Translations under genes and position numbers: made by a program | From: Lentisphaeria bacterium UBA1732 | GTDB taxonomy: Bacteria; Verrucomicrobiota; Lentisphaeria; Victivallales; UBA1829 | Length of the DNA stretch: 64,000 bases | Direction of reading: 5' to 3' | Assembly (NCBI GenBank): GCA_002315855.1 | Contig: DCIG01000048.1 | Location: 9,315-73,314, forward strand | The notes under the pieces: model-generated | Told to the model about the DNA's origin: nothing | Seen by the model: only the letters and a program-made list of their open reading frames with translations | Database searches by the model: none | Part shown: in pieces, positions 46,357 to 55,034 of the stretch | Position numbering within the stretch: position 1 is the first letter of the stretch | Layout: every line of letters begins with the position of its first letter

Positions 46357-48009
46357 GTGTTCAAATTACTCAAAAACAAAATCAACTCCATGATTGAGGA
46401 GCTGAAACGCTCCTTTACCTCATCCGCCACAGAAAAGTCCGCTGAACAGTCCGTCAGCAAACATGACAGGAAACGCCGTCAACCGCGGCACGATGCTTCC
46501 ACTTACATCAGGAAAGCAGACCAACGCCCCGGTACGCCGGGAAATTCGCCATCCCCGAAGAAACAGAAAAACAAAGACGCGGCGGGGAAAAAGCAGGATG
46601 CAGCAGAAAACATTTCGCAAAAGAAAAAGAAAACGAAATCTGCGGTAAAAGAACAGAAACAAGTTCAGCCGCAGCAGAATAAGCCACCACAGAAAAAAGC
46701 AATCCCGCCAATGCCGCCGATCATTCCCCCGCCGGAAGAAGAAGGAAAGATGCGTTTTACGGATTTGGAGCTGGCATCGGAAGTCAAAGCGGCAGTGCAG
46801 GTACTGGGATTCCTTTATTGCACGGAAATTCAGAAGCTCGCGCTGCCTCATGCAATCGCCGGGAAAGACCTTGCGGCAAAAGCGCAGACAGGAACAGGCA
46901 AAACAGCGGCATTTCTGGCATCCCTGATTACGCGATTTCTTAAAAATCCGATTCAGGGAGAACGTGCAAACGGAACACCGCGAGCTTTGGTGCTTGCTCC
47001 GACCCGTGAACTGGCAATTCAGATTCATGATGATGCAGTCAATCTTTCGCGTTTCACAGGGCTGAATATTGTCGTTATTTTCGGGGGTATGGATCACGAA
47101 AAACAACGCAGAATGCTGAATGAACCAGTCGATATTCTGATTGGAACGCCGGGACGAATCATCGACTACACCAAGAGCAGAGATTTGGACCTCTCGCAAG
47201 CGGAAGCACTGGTCATAGATGAAGCAGACCGGATGCTTGATATGGGGTTCATCCCTGATGTACGGCGCATCGTGTATCATCTGCCGCGCCCCGGAGTCCG
47301 CCAGACAATGCTGTTCAGCGCGACACTGGAACACGATATTCTGCGGCTTGTGGAATCGTGGATGGTGGAGCCTGTTTTCGTGGAATCTGAACCGGAACAT
47401 GTCGTAACCGATTTAATTGACCAGCGTTTTTACGCAGTTCTGGATGAACAGAAGATGGGATTGCTGATGTATCTGATCAAAGCAGAGAATCCGGGACGCA
47501 TGATCATTTTCGGCAACCGCAAAGACAAAAACCTGAAGATTGCAGACCAGCTCTATTCCTACGGGGAAAATGTGGAACTGCTGTCGGGTGATGTGGCACA
47601 GGAAAAACGCCTGAAAGTGCTTGACCGCTTCCGCGAAGGGAAAACCCGCATTCTGGTTGCCACAGATGTTGCGGCGCGAGGGATTCATGTAGACGATATT
47701 ACGCACGTGGTCAACTACGATTTGCCGGAACAGGCGGATGATTACGTGCATCGAATCGGCCGCACAGGACGAGCAGGGGAAAAAGGCATCAGCATCAGTT
47801 TTGTGTGTGAATACGGGGCATTCCAGCTTCCCGCCATTGAGCAGTATGTCGGGTCGGAAATCAAGACGATTCAGCCGTCGGCGGAAATGTTCCTGACACC
47901 GGAAGTTGTCCGAAAATCACCGTGGAGCGAAGAAATGAAACAGCATCATTCGCACGGAAGCGGAAACCATTCATCGTCACGGAACCATCACAGCGGGCAT
48001 CGGAAATGA
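46357..48009 (+). CDS. rhlB: DEAD-box RNA helicase, RhlB-like
   Basis: 550 residues: a 130-residue Lys/Pro/Gln-rich disordered N-terminus, the helicase core, and a His/Ser-rich tail. Motifs: GFLYCTEIQ (Q motif), AQTGTGKT (176-183), PTRELA, TPGR, DEAD, SAT, VATDVAARGIHVDD and HRIGRTGRAG. FGGMDHEKQ and LDMGFIPDVRRI resemble E. coli RhlB more than RhlE, pointing to RNA degradation or cold response. Start is GTG (46357) without a clear Shine-Dalgarno site; ATG at 46390 is an alternative. Its last codons overlap the next gene (ATGA). Confidence 0.88.
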   Translation: MFKLLKNKINSMIEELKRSFTSSATEKSAEQSVSKHDRKRRQPRHDASTYIRKADQRPGTPGNSPSPKKQKNKDAAGKKQDAAENISQKKKKTKSAVKEQKQVQPQQNKPPQKKAIPPMPPIIPPPEEEGKMRFTDLELASEVKAAVQVLGFLYCTEIQKLALPHAIAGKDLAAKAQTGTGKTAAFLASLITRFLKNPIQGERANGTPRALVLAPTRELAIQIHDDAVNLSRFTGLNIVVIFGGMDHEKQRRMLNEPVDILIGTPGRIIDYTKSRDLDLSQAEALVIDEADRMLDMGFIPDVRRIVYHLPRPGVRQTMLFSATLEHDILRLVESWMVEPVFVESEPEHVVTDLIDQRFYAVLDEQKMGLLMYLIKAENPGRMIIFGNRKDKNLKIADQLYSYGENVELLSGDVAQEKRLKVLDRFREGKTRILVATDVAARGIHVDDITHVVNYDLPEQADDYVHRIGRTGRAGEKGISISFVCEYGAFQLPAIEQYVGSEIKTIQPSAEMFLTPEVVRKSPWSEEMKQHHSHGSGNHSSSRNHHSGHRK

Positions 48010-48494
48010 ACGATTCAGGGCCGCAAATCACCATCATTCTTGACCGATTGAGAAGCGCACACAATACGGGCAATATTTTTCGTTTGGCAGAGGCGGTCGG
48101 CGCAAAAGAAATCATCTGCTGCGGCTATACCCCCTGCCCTCCGCATCCCAAGCTCGCAAAAACAGCCATGGGAACAGATTTAACGGTTCACAGCCGGTCA
48201 TTCCCTACGGCAAAAGAAGCGATTCTGGCATTGCGGGAAGAAACGCCCGGCATTGAAATTCTTGCGGTGGAGCCATTGGCGAATGCGGTGGAAGCATGGG
48301 AATATCCGTATCATTCGCCCATGGCAATCGTACTGGGCAATGAAGCACTGGGGATTACCGAAGACGCACTGAATCTCTGCGACGCGTCGGTCGCCCTGCC
48401 AATGCTGGGGGCCAAGGCATCTATCAACGTGGGAAACTGCGCGGCGGCCGTTCTCTACATCGCTCTCTCAAAACTAAGGAAGGCCGTATCATGA
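48006..48494 (+). CDS. SpoU/TrmH-family RNA 2'-O-methyltransferase
   Basis: 162 residues, SPOUT fold. Conserved parts are ILDRLRSAHNTGNIFRLAEA at the start, IVLGNEALGI (motif 2) and LPMLGAKASINVGNCAA (motif 3, cofactor knot). The usual motif PM-x-G-x-x-S-LNVS appears as PMLGAKASINVG. The target is probably tRNA or rRNA, with CG(Y)TPCPPH typical of TrmH-like single-domain enzymes. ATG at 48006 overlaps the rhlB stop; the longer frame to 47922 lies inside rhlB and is rejected. Confidence 0.88.
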   Translation: MNDSGPQITIILDRLRSAHNTGNIFRLAEAVGAKEIICCGYTPCPPHPKLAKTAMGTDLTVHSRSFPTAKEAILALREETPGIEILAVEPLANAVEAWEYPYHSPMAIVLGNEALGITEDALNLCDASVALPMLGAKASINVGNCAAAVLYIALSKLRKAVS

Positions 48495-49252
48495 TGAAAA
48501 TCTATCCGTGGGGACGCAATATCACACTGTTGAAAGATGAACTGAAACGGCGCGGATTCACTGTTACATCGAATGCAGAAGAGGCAGACCTGATTATGCC
48601 CTACGGCGGGGACGGGACATTTTTCTCTGCGGAACTCAAATGGCCCGGCAAGCTCAAATTTCCCATGCGAGATACATTCACTGCGCCGGTCTGCCCCGAT
48701 CACGGTATCAATATGCAGCTGAACATGCTTCAGGAAGGGACGCTTCATTACGTTGAACTGCCCAAGCTGTGCGGATGTGCCAACGGGATGGAATGCCACG
48801 GCATCAATGATGTTTTCCTGCACAATCATTTTCCGGCTTCGGCACTGCGCTACAGCGTCATCATTGACGGAGAAATGTACGCCCGTGAAATCGTAGGGGA
48901 TGCAGTCGGAGCCGCAACACCGCACGGGTCAACAGCGTATTACCGCAGTATCACCCACAATACATTCCGCACCGGAATCGGGCTGGCATTCAGCAACAGT
49001 ACAGAGCTTGTGGACCATTTAGTCCTGAAAGAGACATCAAGAGTGCAGATTCATATTCTGCGGGGACCTGCGGATATGCTGGCGGACAATTCGCCGGACC
49101 TGATTCATCTGGAAGAGGGAGAATCCGCCGAAATCTATTTATCCGAGCTCAAAACGCCTGTTTTGGGACTTGATTTATTCATGTGCAGCGAATGCCGCAG
49201 ATTACGGCATACCCTGCGCAATACATCGCAGTTCTTCGGGGGACGTCCGTGA
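48491..49252 (+). CDS. nadK: divergent NAD kinase-like protein
   Basis: 253 residues with the NAD/diacylglycerol-kinase signature: GGDGT (39-43), a GIND segment (about 104-107, NE in most NAD kinases) and TPHGSTAY (143-150; canonical TPTGSTAY). The Gly-Asp-Gly before it reads GDA. NAD kinase makes NADP+ from NAD+ and ATP. These changes and the short N-terminus make it divergent, but all three key elements are present. It overlaps both neighbours by four bases, so the operon rhlB-spoU-nadK-coaB is translated as a block. Confidence 0.75.
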   Translation: MMKIYPWGRNITLLKDELKRRGFTVTSNAEEADLIMPYGGDGTFFSAELKWPGKLKFPMRDTFTAPVCPDHGINMQLNMLQEGTLHYVELPKLCGCANGMECHGINDVFLHNHFPASALRYSVIIDGEMYAREIVGDAVGAATPHGSTAYYRSITHNTFRTGIGLAFSNSTELVDHLVLKETSRVQIHILRGPADMLADNSPDLIHLEEGESAEIYLSELKTPVLGLDLFMCSECRRLRHTLRNTSQFFGGRP

Positions 49253-49878
49253 AAATTCTGATTACGGCAGGACCGACCCGCGAGGCGCTTGACCCGGTTC
49301 GCTTCCTCTCCAACCGTTCTACGGGGAAAATGGGATATGCACTGGCAGAAGCGGCAATTGAAGCGGGACATACGGTTTCGCTTGTTTCGGGTCCGGTCGT
49401 AATTACAGCGCCTGAGGGTCTTGCAGAATTTGTACCGGTCATTTCCGCCGCAGACATGGCAGAAGCCGTGAAAAAACGTTTTCCCGATATGGATGCCGCC
49501 ATTATGTGCGCAGCAGTGGCGGATTACCGTCCGGCAGAATTTTCACCGCTCAAACTCAAGAAAAAAGATGATGATTTGATTCTGCGACTGGAACGCACGG
49601 AAGATATTCTGAAATCACTTGGTGCGATGAAAAAATCGAACCAGATTCTGGCAGGATTTGCCGCTGAAACCGACCATCTGAAAGAAAATGCGCTGGCTAA
49701 ACTGGAAAAGAAAAATCTGGACTGGATTGCCGCAAATGATGTTTCCGCCTCTGACCGGGGATTTGCTTCTTCGTCCAATGCGGTTACACTGTTCGGACGC
49801 AACGGGGCGGTGCATCAGCTGGACTACGCACCGAAAAAAGAAATTGCCGAAGAAATCATTCGGATTATCCTCGACTGA
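49249..49878 (+). CDS. coaB: phosphopantothenate-cysteine ligase (stand-alone CoaB)
   Basis: 209 residues equal to the C-terminal half of the usual CoaBC fusion; it joins cysteine to 4'-phosphopantothenate in CoA synthesis. Conserved: [25 protein letters not shown] near the start (read in two parts), AAVADYRP, the LKLKKK substrate loop and IAANDVS. GTG at 49249 overlaps the nadK stop (GTGA) with GGGGG upstream. The decarboxylase half (CoaC) is absent here and must be a separate gene. A strong terminator follows. Confidence 0.88.
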   Translation: MKILITAGPTREALDPVRFLSNRSTGKMGYALAEAAIEAGHTVSLVSGPVVITAPEGLAEFVPVISAADMAEAVKKRFPDMDAAIMCAAVADYRPAEFSPLKLKKKDDDLILRLERTEDILKSLGAMKKSNQILAGFAAETDHLKENALAKLEKKNLDWIAANDVSASDRGFASSSNAVTLFGRNGAVHQLDYAPKKEIAEEIIRIILD

Positions 49879-49897
49879 AATTCTGATTGTGCAAGAC

Positions 49898-49921
49898 ATC
49901 CGCTGTCAGCGGATTTTTTTT
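49898..49921 (+). terminator. intrinsic terminator after coaB
   Basis: ATCCGCT-GTC-AGCGGAT (49898-49914) followed by eight T. Seven-pair perfect stem; it ends the rhlB-coaB operon just before convergent mutS. Confidence 0.9.
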
Positions 49922-49924
49922 GTA

Positions 49925-52531
49925 TCAAAACAAGGTCAACTGTTCCTCTTCGGGGCCCTGCTTTTCCTCAGAAACATCCGAAGAATCAGCAGAGGGATGC
50001 CGTTTCACAGGCTTGGACTTGAATTTCCCGGGATGTTCGTGCATAATCGGACGAATAAAGGAAGGAGTACCGGCATCGCCAATGGAATTTGCTTCCAGAT
50101 TTTCCAGAATTTCCTTGGCACGCGTAATAACTTCCTTGGGCAGACCTGCAAGACGTGCCACATGAATACCATAGCTCTTATCGGCGGCACCGGGGACAAT
50201 CTGACGCAGGAAGATAATCTGTTCACCGTACTCGCGCACCGCGACATTATAGTTTTTCACGCCCCTGCGAGTCATGGCAAGTTCCGCCATCTCATGATAG
50301 TGCGTGGCGAACTGAGTTCTGGCACGGCAGGATGGATGATCCAGTAGGAACTCGGCAACCGAAATGGCAATGGACAAACCGTCAAATGTGCTGGTGCCGC
50401 GTCCGATTTCATCCAGAATCACGATACTTTTGCTGGTGGCATGATTCAAAATATTGGCAGTCTCAATCATTTCCACCATAAACGTACTCTGACCGCGGGA
50501 CAAATCATCCATCGCACCGACGCGGGTGAAAATCCGGTCCGCCAGACCAATATACGCTTCGTCTGCGGGAATAAATGACCCCATTTGCGCCATAATCACC
50601 AGCAAAGCAGTCTGACGAATATATGTGGATTTACCGGCCATATTCGGACCTGTCAAAATCATCATGCGGTTGTCGCCGCCATCCAGCAGCGTATCATTCG
50701 GGACAAAACGTTCCTGTTCCATTTTCGCATCCAGCACAGGATGCCGCCCCGCAGTAATCCGCAGGAGGTCATCATCCGCCACATGGGGACGGCAATAATG
50801 ATATTTGGAAGCACAATCTCCGAGAGCGCAAAGGACATCCAGCATGGCAACGGCCGAAGCGGTTTTCTGAATCATCGGAGTAAATTTCTGAGCATAATCG
50901 CGGAGTTCATCGAAAAGCTGACGTTCCAGTGCCAATGCTTTGTCGGATGCACCGAGGATTTTGCTTTCCATTTCTTTCAGCTCGCCTGTAATGAACCGTT
51001 CGCCATTGGTCAAGGTCTGTTTGCGCACATAATCATCGGGAACCAGCGACAAGTTGCTCTTCGATACCTCAATAAAGTAGCCGAAGACCTTGTTGTAATG
51101 CACTTTCAGCGACTTAATTCCGGTGCGTTCCTGTTCTTTTGCCTGAAGTTGTGCCAGCCATGTTTTGCCGTCGGTAATTGCGGAACGGAAGGTATCCAAA
51201 TCAGAGTTGTAGCCGGTTCTGATATAGCCGCCGTCATTCATCAGCGCAGGGGGATCATCCGCAATCGCCGCATAAAGACGTTCCGTCAATTCAGGAAATT
51301 CTCCGATTTCACAGCGCAAACGCTCCACCAAAGGCAAATCATACGCATTCATGATAACGCGAAGTCCCGGCAGCACAGAAAGGCTGTGCGCCATAGCAAG
51401 GAGGTCGCGGGCATTCACCAAACCTGTATTGAGTTTGGCAGTCAGACGTTCCAAGTCGCGAATGCTTCCCAAAGTTTCGCGTATCTCTTCGCGGGTCAAA
51501 ACCTCATCTTTCATCAAGCCGACCACATCCTGCCGCTCCACAATGCGATCCACCTGACGCAGAGGTTTCAGCAGCCATTGACGCATCAAACGCGAGCCCA
51601 TCGCTGTAGCAGTATGATCCAAGACCTGCAAAAGAGTACCTTCGCGGTCGCCGCCATGAAGCGACTCCACCAATTCCAAATTGCGCTGACAAACAGGGTC
51701 AAGTCCCAAATATTCTTCACTGAAATTCCGGCGAATCGAAACAATATGCCCCGTATTGCGCCGTAAATTCTCCTGCGCATAATGAAGCACCGCCCCCGCT
51801 GCCCGCACTGCCACAGGACAATCACGAAGTCCGAATCCATCCAGTGTCGAAACGGAAAACTGCTTTTTCAGCAAATCGACAGCATAATCGCCGCCGAAAG
51901 CCCAGTCATCCAAAGCGGACCACAGCAGGGGATGTGCGGTAAGAGGCTTTTGCAACTCCGGATTTTTCTGAGCCCAGGAATCAGACAGAGATTGAGGTAT
52001 CAAACACTCCCGCGGATGAAGTCTTTGCAGTTCGCTCTCCACATTTTCCACAGAATCCAGTACTTCAGTCTGAAATTCACCGGTACTGATGTCCAGCCAG
52101 GAAAAACCATAGCCGTCTTTCCCCGCATACAAGAGGGCACAGAGGAAATTATTATCGCCCGGTTTGAGACATGCGGAGTCCAAAATGGTGCCGGGCGTGA
52201 TGATTCGTGTAATTGCGCGCTGGACAATGCCTTTTGCAAGTGCAGGGTCTTCCATCTGCTCGGCAATCGCCACTTTCACACCGGCATCCAGCAGCTTCGG
52301 CAGATAGGCATCCACGGCATGATACGGGACCCCGCACATCGGATAACCGGCACGCTTCGTCAGAACAACTTCCAGAATCGGCGATGCTTTGACGGCATCC
52401 TCGAAAAACATTTCATAAAAATCACCGAGACGGAACAACAGCACGGAATCAGGCGGAGTTTCAGACTTCACCTGCAAATACTGTTTCATCATCGGCGTGA
52501 TGGCATCCGGCGGCAAATCAGGCATCTTCAA
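49925..52531 (-). CDS. mutS: DNA mismatch repair protein MutS
   Basis: 868 residues, full length. The mismatch-reading Phe-x-Glu is in GDFYEMFFEDA near residue 37; Walker A is GPNMAGKSTYIRQ (about 615-627), and the ATPase domain has DEIGRGTSTFDG. MutS1 type because it has the N-terminal mismatch domain. The last part carries a Lys/Glu-rich linker and ends in EEEQLTLF, a QLxLF-type beta-clamp-binding motif. It is 20 bases downstream of xseB. Confidence 0.97.
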   Translation of the reverse strand: MKMPDLPPDAITPMMKQYLQVKSETPPDSVLLFRLGDFYEMFFEDAVKASPILEVVLTKRAGYPMCGVPYHAVDAYLPKLLDAGVKVAIAEQMEDPALAKGIVQRAITRIITPGTILDSACLKPGDNNFLCALLYAGKDGYGFSWLDISTGEFQTEVLDSVENVESELQRLHPRECLIPQSLSDSWAQKNPELQKPLTAHPLLWSALDDWAFGGDYAVDLLKKQFSVSTLDGFGLRDCPVAVRAAGAVLHYAQENLRRNTGHIVSIRRNFSEEYLGLDPVCQRNLELVESLHGGDREGTLLQVLDHTATAMGSRLMRQWLLKPLRQVDRIVERQDVVGLMKDEVLTREEIRETLGSIRDLERLTAKLNTGLVNARDLLAMAHSLSVLPGLRVIMNAYDLPLVERLRCEIGEFPELTERLYAAIADDPPALMNDGGYIRTGYNSDLDTFRSAITDGKTWLAQLQAKEQERTGIKSLKVHYNKVFGYFIEVSKSNLSLVPDDYVRKQTLTNGERFITGELKEMESKILGASDKALALERQLFDELRDYAQKFTPMIQKTASAVAMLDVLCALGDCASKYHYCRPHVADDDLLRITAGRHPVLDAKMEQERFVPNDTLLDGGDNRMMILTGPNMAGKSTYIRQTALLVIMAQMGSFIPADEAYIGLADRIFTRVGAMDDLSRGQSTFMVEMIETANILNHATSKSIVILDEIGRGTSTFDGLSIAISVAEFLLDHPSCRARTQFATHYHEMAELAMTRRGVKNYNVAVREYGEQIIFLRQIVPGAADKSYGIHVARLAGLPKEVITRAKEILENLEANSIGDAGTPSFIRPIMHEHPGKFKSKPVKRHPSADSSDVSEEKQGPEEEQLTLF

Positions 52532-52551
52532 ACATTCCCGTTAAAATCCGC

Positions 52552-52929
52552 TCAAAATGGAACACTGTCATTGTCGTAATCATCGGCTTCCCCGCGAACA
52601 GGATGCACCTCCCTGCGAACATTACGCAGTCCCGCAGAATTACCGGGGATAAAATCACTGCCATCGCCGGAGTCATGCCGGAAATCACTCCATTCCTGTC
52701 CATCTGGACCATCTTTGGTCAGGATTTCAATTTTCTGTTTCAAAGAATCCAACTGCTTCTGGCAGTAAGCTGAAAGTTTGCGAGCCTGCTCAAATGAGGC
52801 AATTACATCTTCCAGTTTCGTATTGCCATTTTCCATGGAACGCACCAAAGATTCCAGCCGTGCCATCGCAGTTTCAAAGGACATAGCCTGCGATTCTGTT
52901 TGATCAGAGTTCATTTCAAGTTCAGCCAT
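52552..52929 (-). CDS. xseB: exodeoxyribonuclease VII small subunit
   Basis: About 125 residues. The family core MSFETAMARLESLVRSMENG then LEDVIASFEQARKL lies in the first 65 residues; a 55-residue Asp/Gly-rich tail after it (ending in DNDSVPF) is not typical. Start ATG at 52929 is one of two possible Met codons (the other at 52914). XseA, the large subunit, is not in the window. Promoter at 53109-53137. Confidence 0.82.
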   Translation of the reverse strand: MAELEMNSDQTESQAMSFETAMARLESLVRSMENGNTKLEDVIASFEQARKLSAYCQKQLDSLKQKIEILTKDGPDGQEWSDFRHDSGDGSDFIPGNSAGLRNVRREVHPVRGEADDYDNDSVPF

Positions 52930-53108
52930 GTGTCGGACTGTCTCCAGGTAAATCAAGTTCGTTTTGACGGCATCCCGGAAAATCAAGCGCAAAAAGACTT
53001 AATGAGATACCATTCATCCCCAATGGAGTCAAAAATAAAAACATGCACTCCATGAAGAACGATTGTAAAAACAGATGAGATTAAGGTATAAAATCACATC
53101 TCTATAAC

Positions 53109-53137
53109 ATTATACATCAAGTTTGGCGAATAGTCAA
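53109..53137 (-). promoter_or_regulatory. promoter for xseB-mutS
   Basis: Minus strand TTGACT (53137-53132), 17 bases, perfect TATAAT (53114-53109). Confidence 0.75.
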
Positions 53138-53177
53138 ATGATACGTTCATTTTTTCTCAAAAAAATACGTTTCGCAT

Positions 53178-53206
53178 TTGATATTTCTTCTGTCTTATGA
53201 TATATT
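53178..53206 (+). promoter_or_regulatory. promoter for the zinc-ribbon operon
   Basis: TTGATA (53178-53183), 17 bases, TATATT (53201-53206). Expected start near 53213, leader about 93 bases. Confidence 0.75.
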
Positions 53207-53305
53207 AAAAAATGTATTATTAACTTACGGTTATACTTCGGAACTGATTTCACGCAAGCAAACCGGAAAAATCACTTTCCCATCAAATTGAAAGGGCCTG
53301 CCACT

Positions 53306-54070
53306 ATGATGGTCAAATGTCAAGACTGCGGATTTGAAAACCAAATGGGATCTATTTTCTGCAGAAAATGCGGTGCAAAACTGAATCTCGATGCAATGGA
53401 TCCGAAACTGCTCAAGCAGAATGCGAAAAAAGAAACGCTGATCAAGAACACCAAGAAACGCATCAAACAACTGGTTATCAATATTGTTGTACTGGGAATC
53501 GTTGTTACAATCCTCGGTTTGCTTTTCTACAATGGCGGACTCCGCACCTATGAAGAACCGGCAGTCAGTACAGGCATCCTGAACACCCGCATCAAAACCA
53601 TGCAGTCCGGGGAACGCGCTACGACCTGCTCTTTCTCCCCCAATGAACTGACCATCCTGATCAAAGAAAATATCATGCCGCTTCTGGTTCCAGGCAATGT
53701 CAGTATGGATGCCATGGAAGTTACCATTGATGGTGAAACGGTTACAGCATACGCATGGATTAAACTCTTCGGCAAAGTACCGGTTCTTTACACCATCGTC
53801 GGCAAATTAAACTTCAAGAAACTGGAAGAATTCCATCCTCATTTTGCAGGAGAAGAACCGCCTCCGTACAAACCGCTTTCTTTTGACATTGACAAACTTG
53901 TCATCGGGCGTCTTCCGTTCTTCTTCCGTGCCGACCTCTTCACAGGCCCGGTGGAATCCATTATTGACAATGATTTTGTCTCTGATTTATTCCAGTATGC
54001 CGACTCCATGTCCGTGAGTTCAGAAGGCATTCAAGTCAAGATTCACAAGAAGCCGGCAGCAGAGGAATAA
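53306..54070 (+). CDS. zinc-ribbon membrane protein of unknown function
   Basis: About 254 residues. A zinc ribbon at the N-terminus (CQDCG and CRKCG, four Cys in about 20 residues) is followed by a basic helix, one membrane helix (about 55-77) and an external domain of about 170 residues with Pro-rich HFAGEEPPPYKP. No catalytic motif and no named family. The zinc ribbon is cytoplasmic and the C-terminal domain outside. AAAGGG lies nine bases before the ATG. It is the first gene of a three-gene run with the hydrolase-fold and MTHFR-like proteins. Confidence 0.75.
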   Translation: MMVKCQDCGFENQMGSIFCRKCGAKLNLDAMDPKLLKQNAKKETLIKNTKKRIKQLVINIVVLGIVVTILGLLFYNGGLRTYEEPAVSTGILNTRIKTMQSGERATTCSFSPNELTILIKENIMPLLVPGNVSMDAMEVTIDGETVTAYAWIKLFGKVPVLYTIVGKLNFKKLEEFHPHFAGEEPPPYKPLSFDIDKLVIGRLPFFFRADLFTGPVESIIDNDFVSDLFQYADSMSVSSEGIQVKIHKKPAAEE

Positions 54071-54120
54071 TTTCCTCTTTTACGGCGTTTATCACCTCAT
54101 AACCTTTGGAATTGTCTATC

Positions 54121-55032
54121 ATGGCATCTTTATCCAAGGATAAAAACGAAAAGCTCCCCAATGATGCGCGGGAGCTTTTTCCTTTTATTCCCCGACATTT
54201 TGCGGTTGACAAGGACAATTCCATCACGTATATCGATGAAGGAACCCCCGGAAATCCGGTTCTTGTAATGATTCACGCATGTCCCATGTGCATGTTTGAA
54301 TTTCGTCTGGCGATTTTCGCACTGTCCAAACGATTTCGTGTCATTGCATACGATCAAATGGGATTCGGATTTTCCGATCATCCGCAGAATTATGATTATC
54401 GAATTGAGAACCATATCGGTCATCTGGAACGCTTTCTCAACTTTCTGGGACTTCATGACAATATCTCACTGCTGATGCACGGACGCGGAACCACCATCGG
54501 AATCGGCTATGCAGTGCGTCATGCTTCCGCGATTCGCTCGCTCATGGTCATGAATGCGCCGTCATTTTCGGATTTTCATTTGCCATTCAGGCTTGCGATG
54601 TTCCGTTTTCAGCGTATTCCGTCCTGTTTTTTTCTGCTGATGAAGCAAATACTGTTTCCGGGGCTTCGCTATCCGCCGGCAGTACGCCACGCCTATACAT
54701 TCCGTCTGTCGCGCCGCAATATGCCAGCGATGGTCAATTTTATATGTTCACTTCCGCTTGTACCGGAAGATCAAACAGCACGTTCCATGATTGAAATTGA
54801 AACTGCAATCTGGGTATTGCGGCACAAACCGATGCTGATTTTATGGGGAGACCGCGACTGGCTCTACAACGACAATGACATGACTCGCTGGCGTTCGTAT
54901 TTTCCCGATGCAGAATTTCATCCAATCCACGGTGCAGGACGCTTCCTGACAGAGGATGCTCCGCGCCAGTATCTTGACTACGTTACAAAGTTCCTGAACA
55001 AAGTTTTTTCGGAAAGCGAGGAGGGCAATTAA
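54121..55032 (+). CDS. alpha/beta-hydrolase-fold protein lacking catalytic residues
   Basis: 303 residues with the order of a haloalkane-dehalogenase-like hydrolase: VLVMIHACP (oxyanion region, 47-55), AYDQMGFGFSDHP, the nucleophile elbow at 119-124, lid helices, and a C-terminal LILWGDRDW. The elbow reads M-H-G-R-G-T instead of H-(S/D)-x-G-G, so the nucleophile position (121) is Gly; the final His position in GAGHF reads GAGRF (Arg274). Only the acid Asp246 remains. It is thus probably a non-enzymatic or re-purposed protein. ATG at 54121 follows the zinc-ribbon gene by 50 bases; the MTHFR-like gene starts two bases after it. Confidence 0.85.
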   Translation: MASLSKDKNEKLPNDARELFPFIPRHFAVDKDNSITYIDEGTPGNPVLVMIHACPMCMFEFRLAIFALSKRFRVIAYDQMGFGFSDHPQNYDYRIENHIGHLERFLNFLGLHDNISLLMHGRGTTIGIGYAVRHASAIRSLMVMNAPSFSDFHLPFRLAMFRFQRIPSCFFLLMKQILFPGLRYPPAVRHAYTFRLSRRNMPAMVNFICSLPLVPEDQTARSMIEIETAIWVLRHKPMLILWGDRDWLYNDNDMTRWRSYFPDAEFHPIHGAGRFLTEDAPRQYLDYVTKFLNKVFSESEEGN

Positions 55033-55034
55033 GA

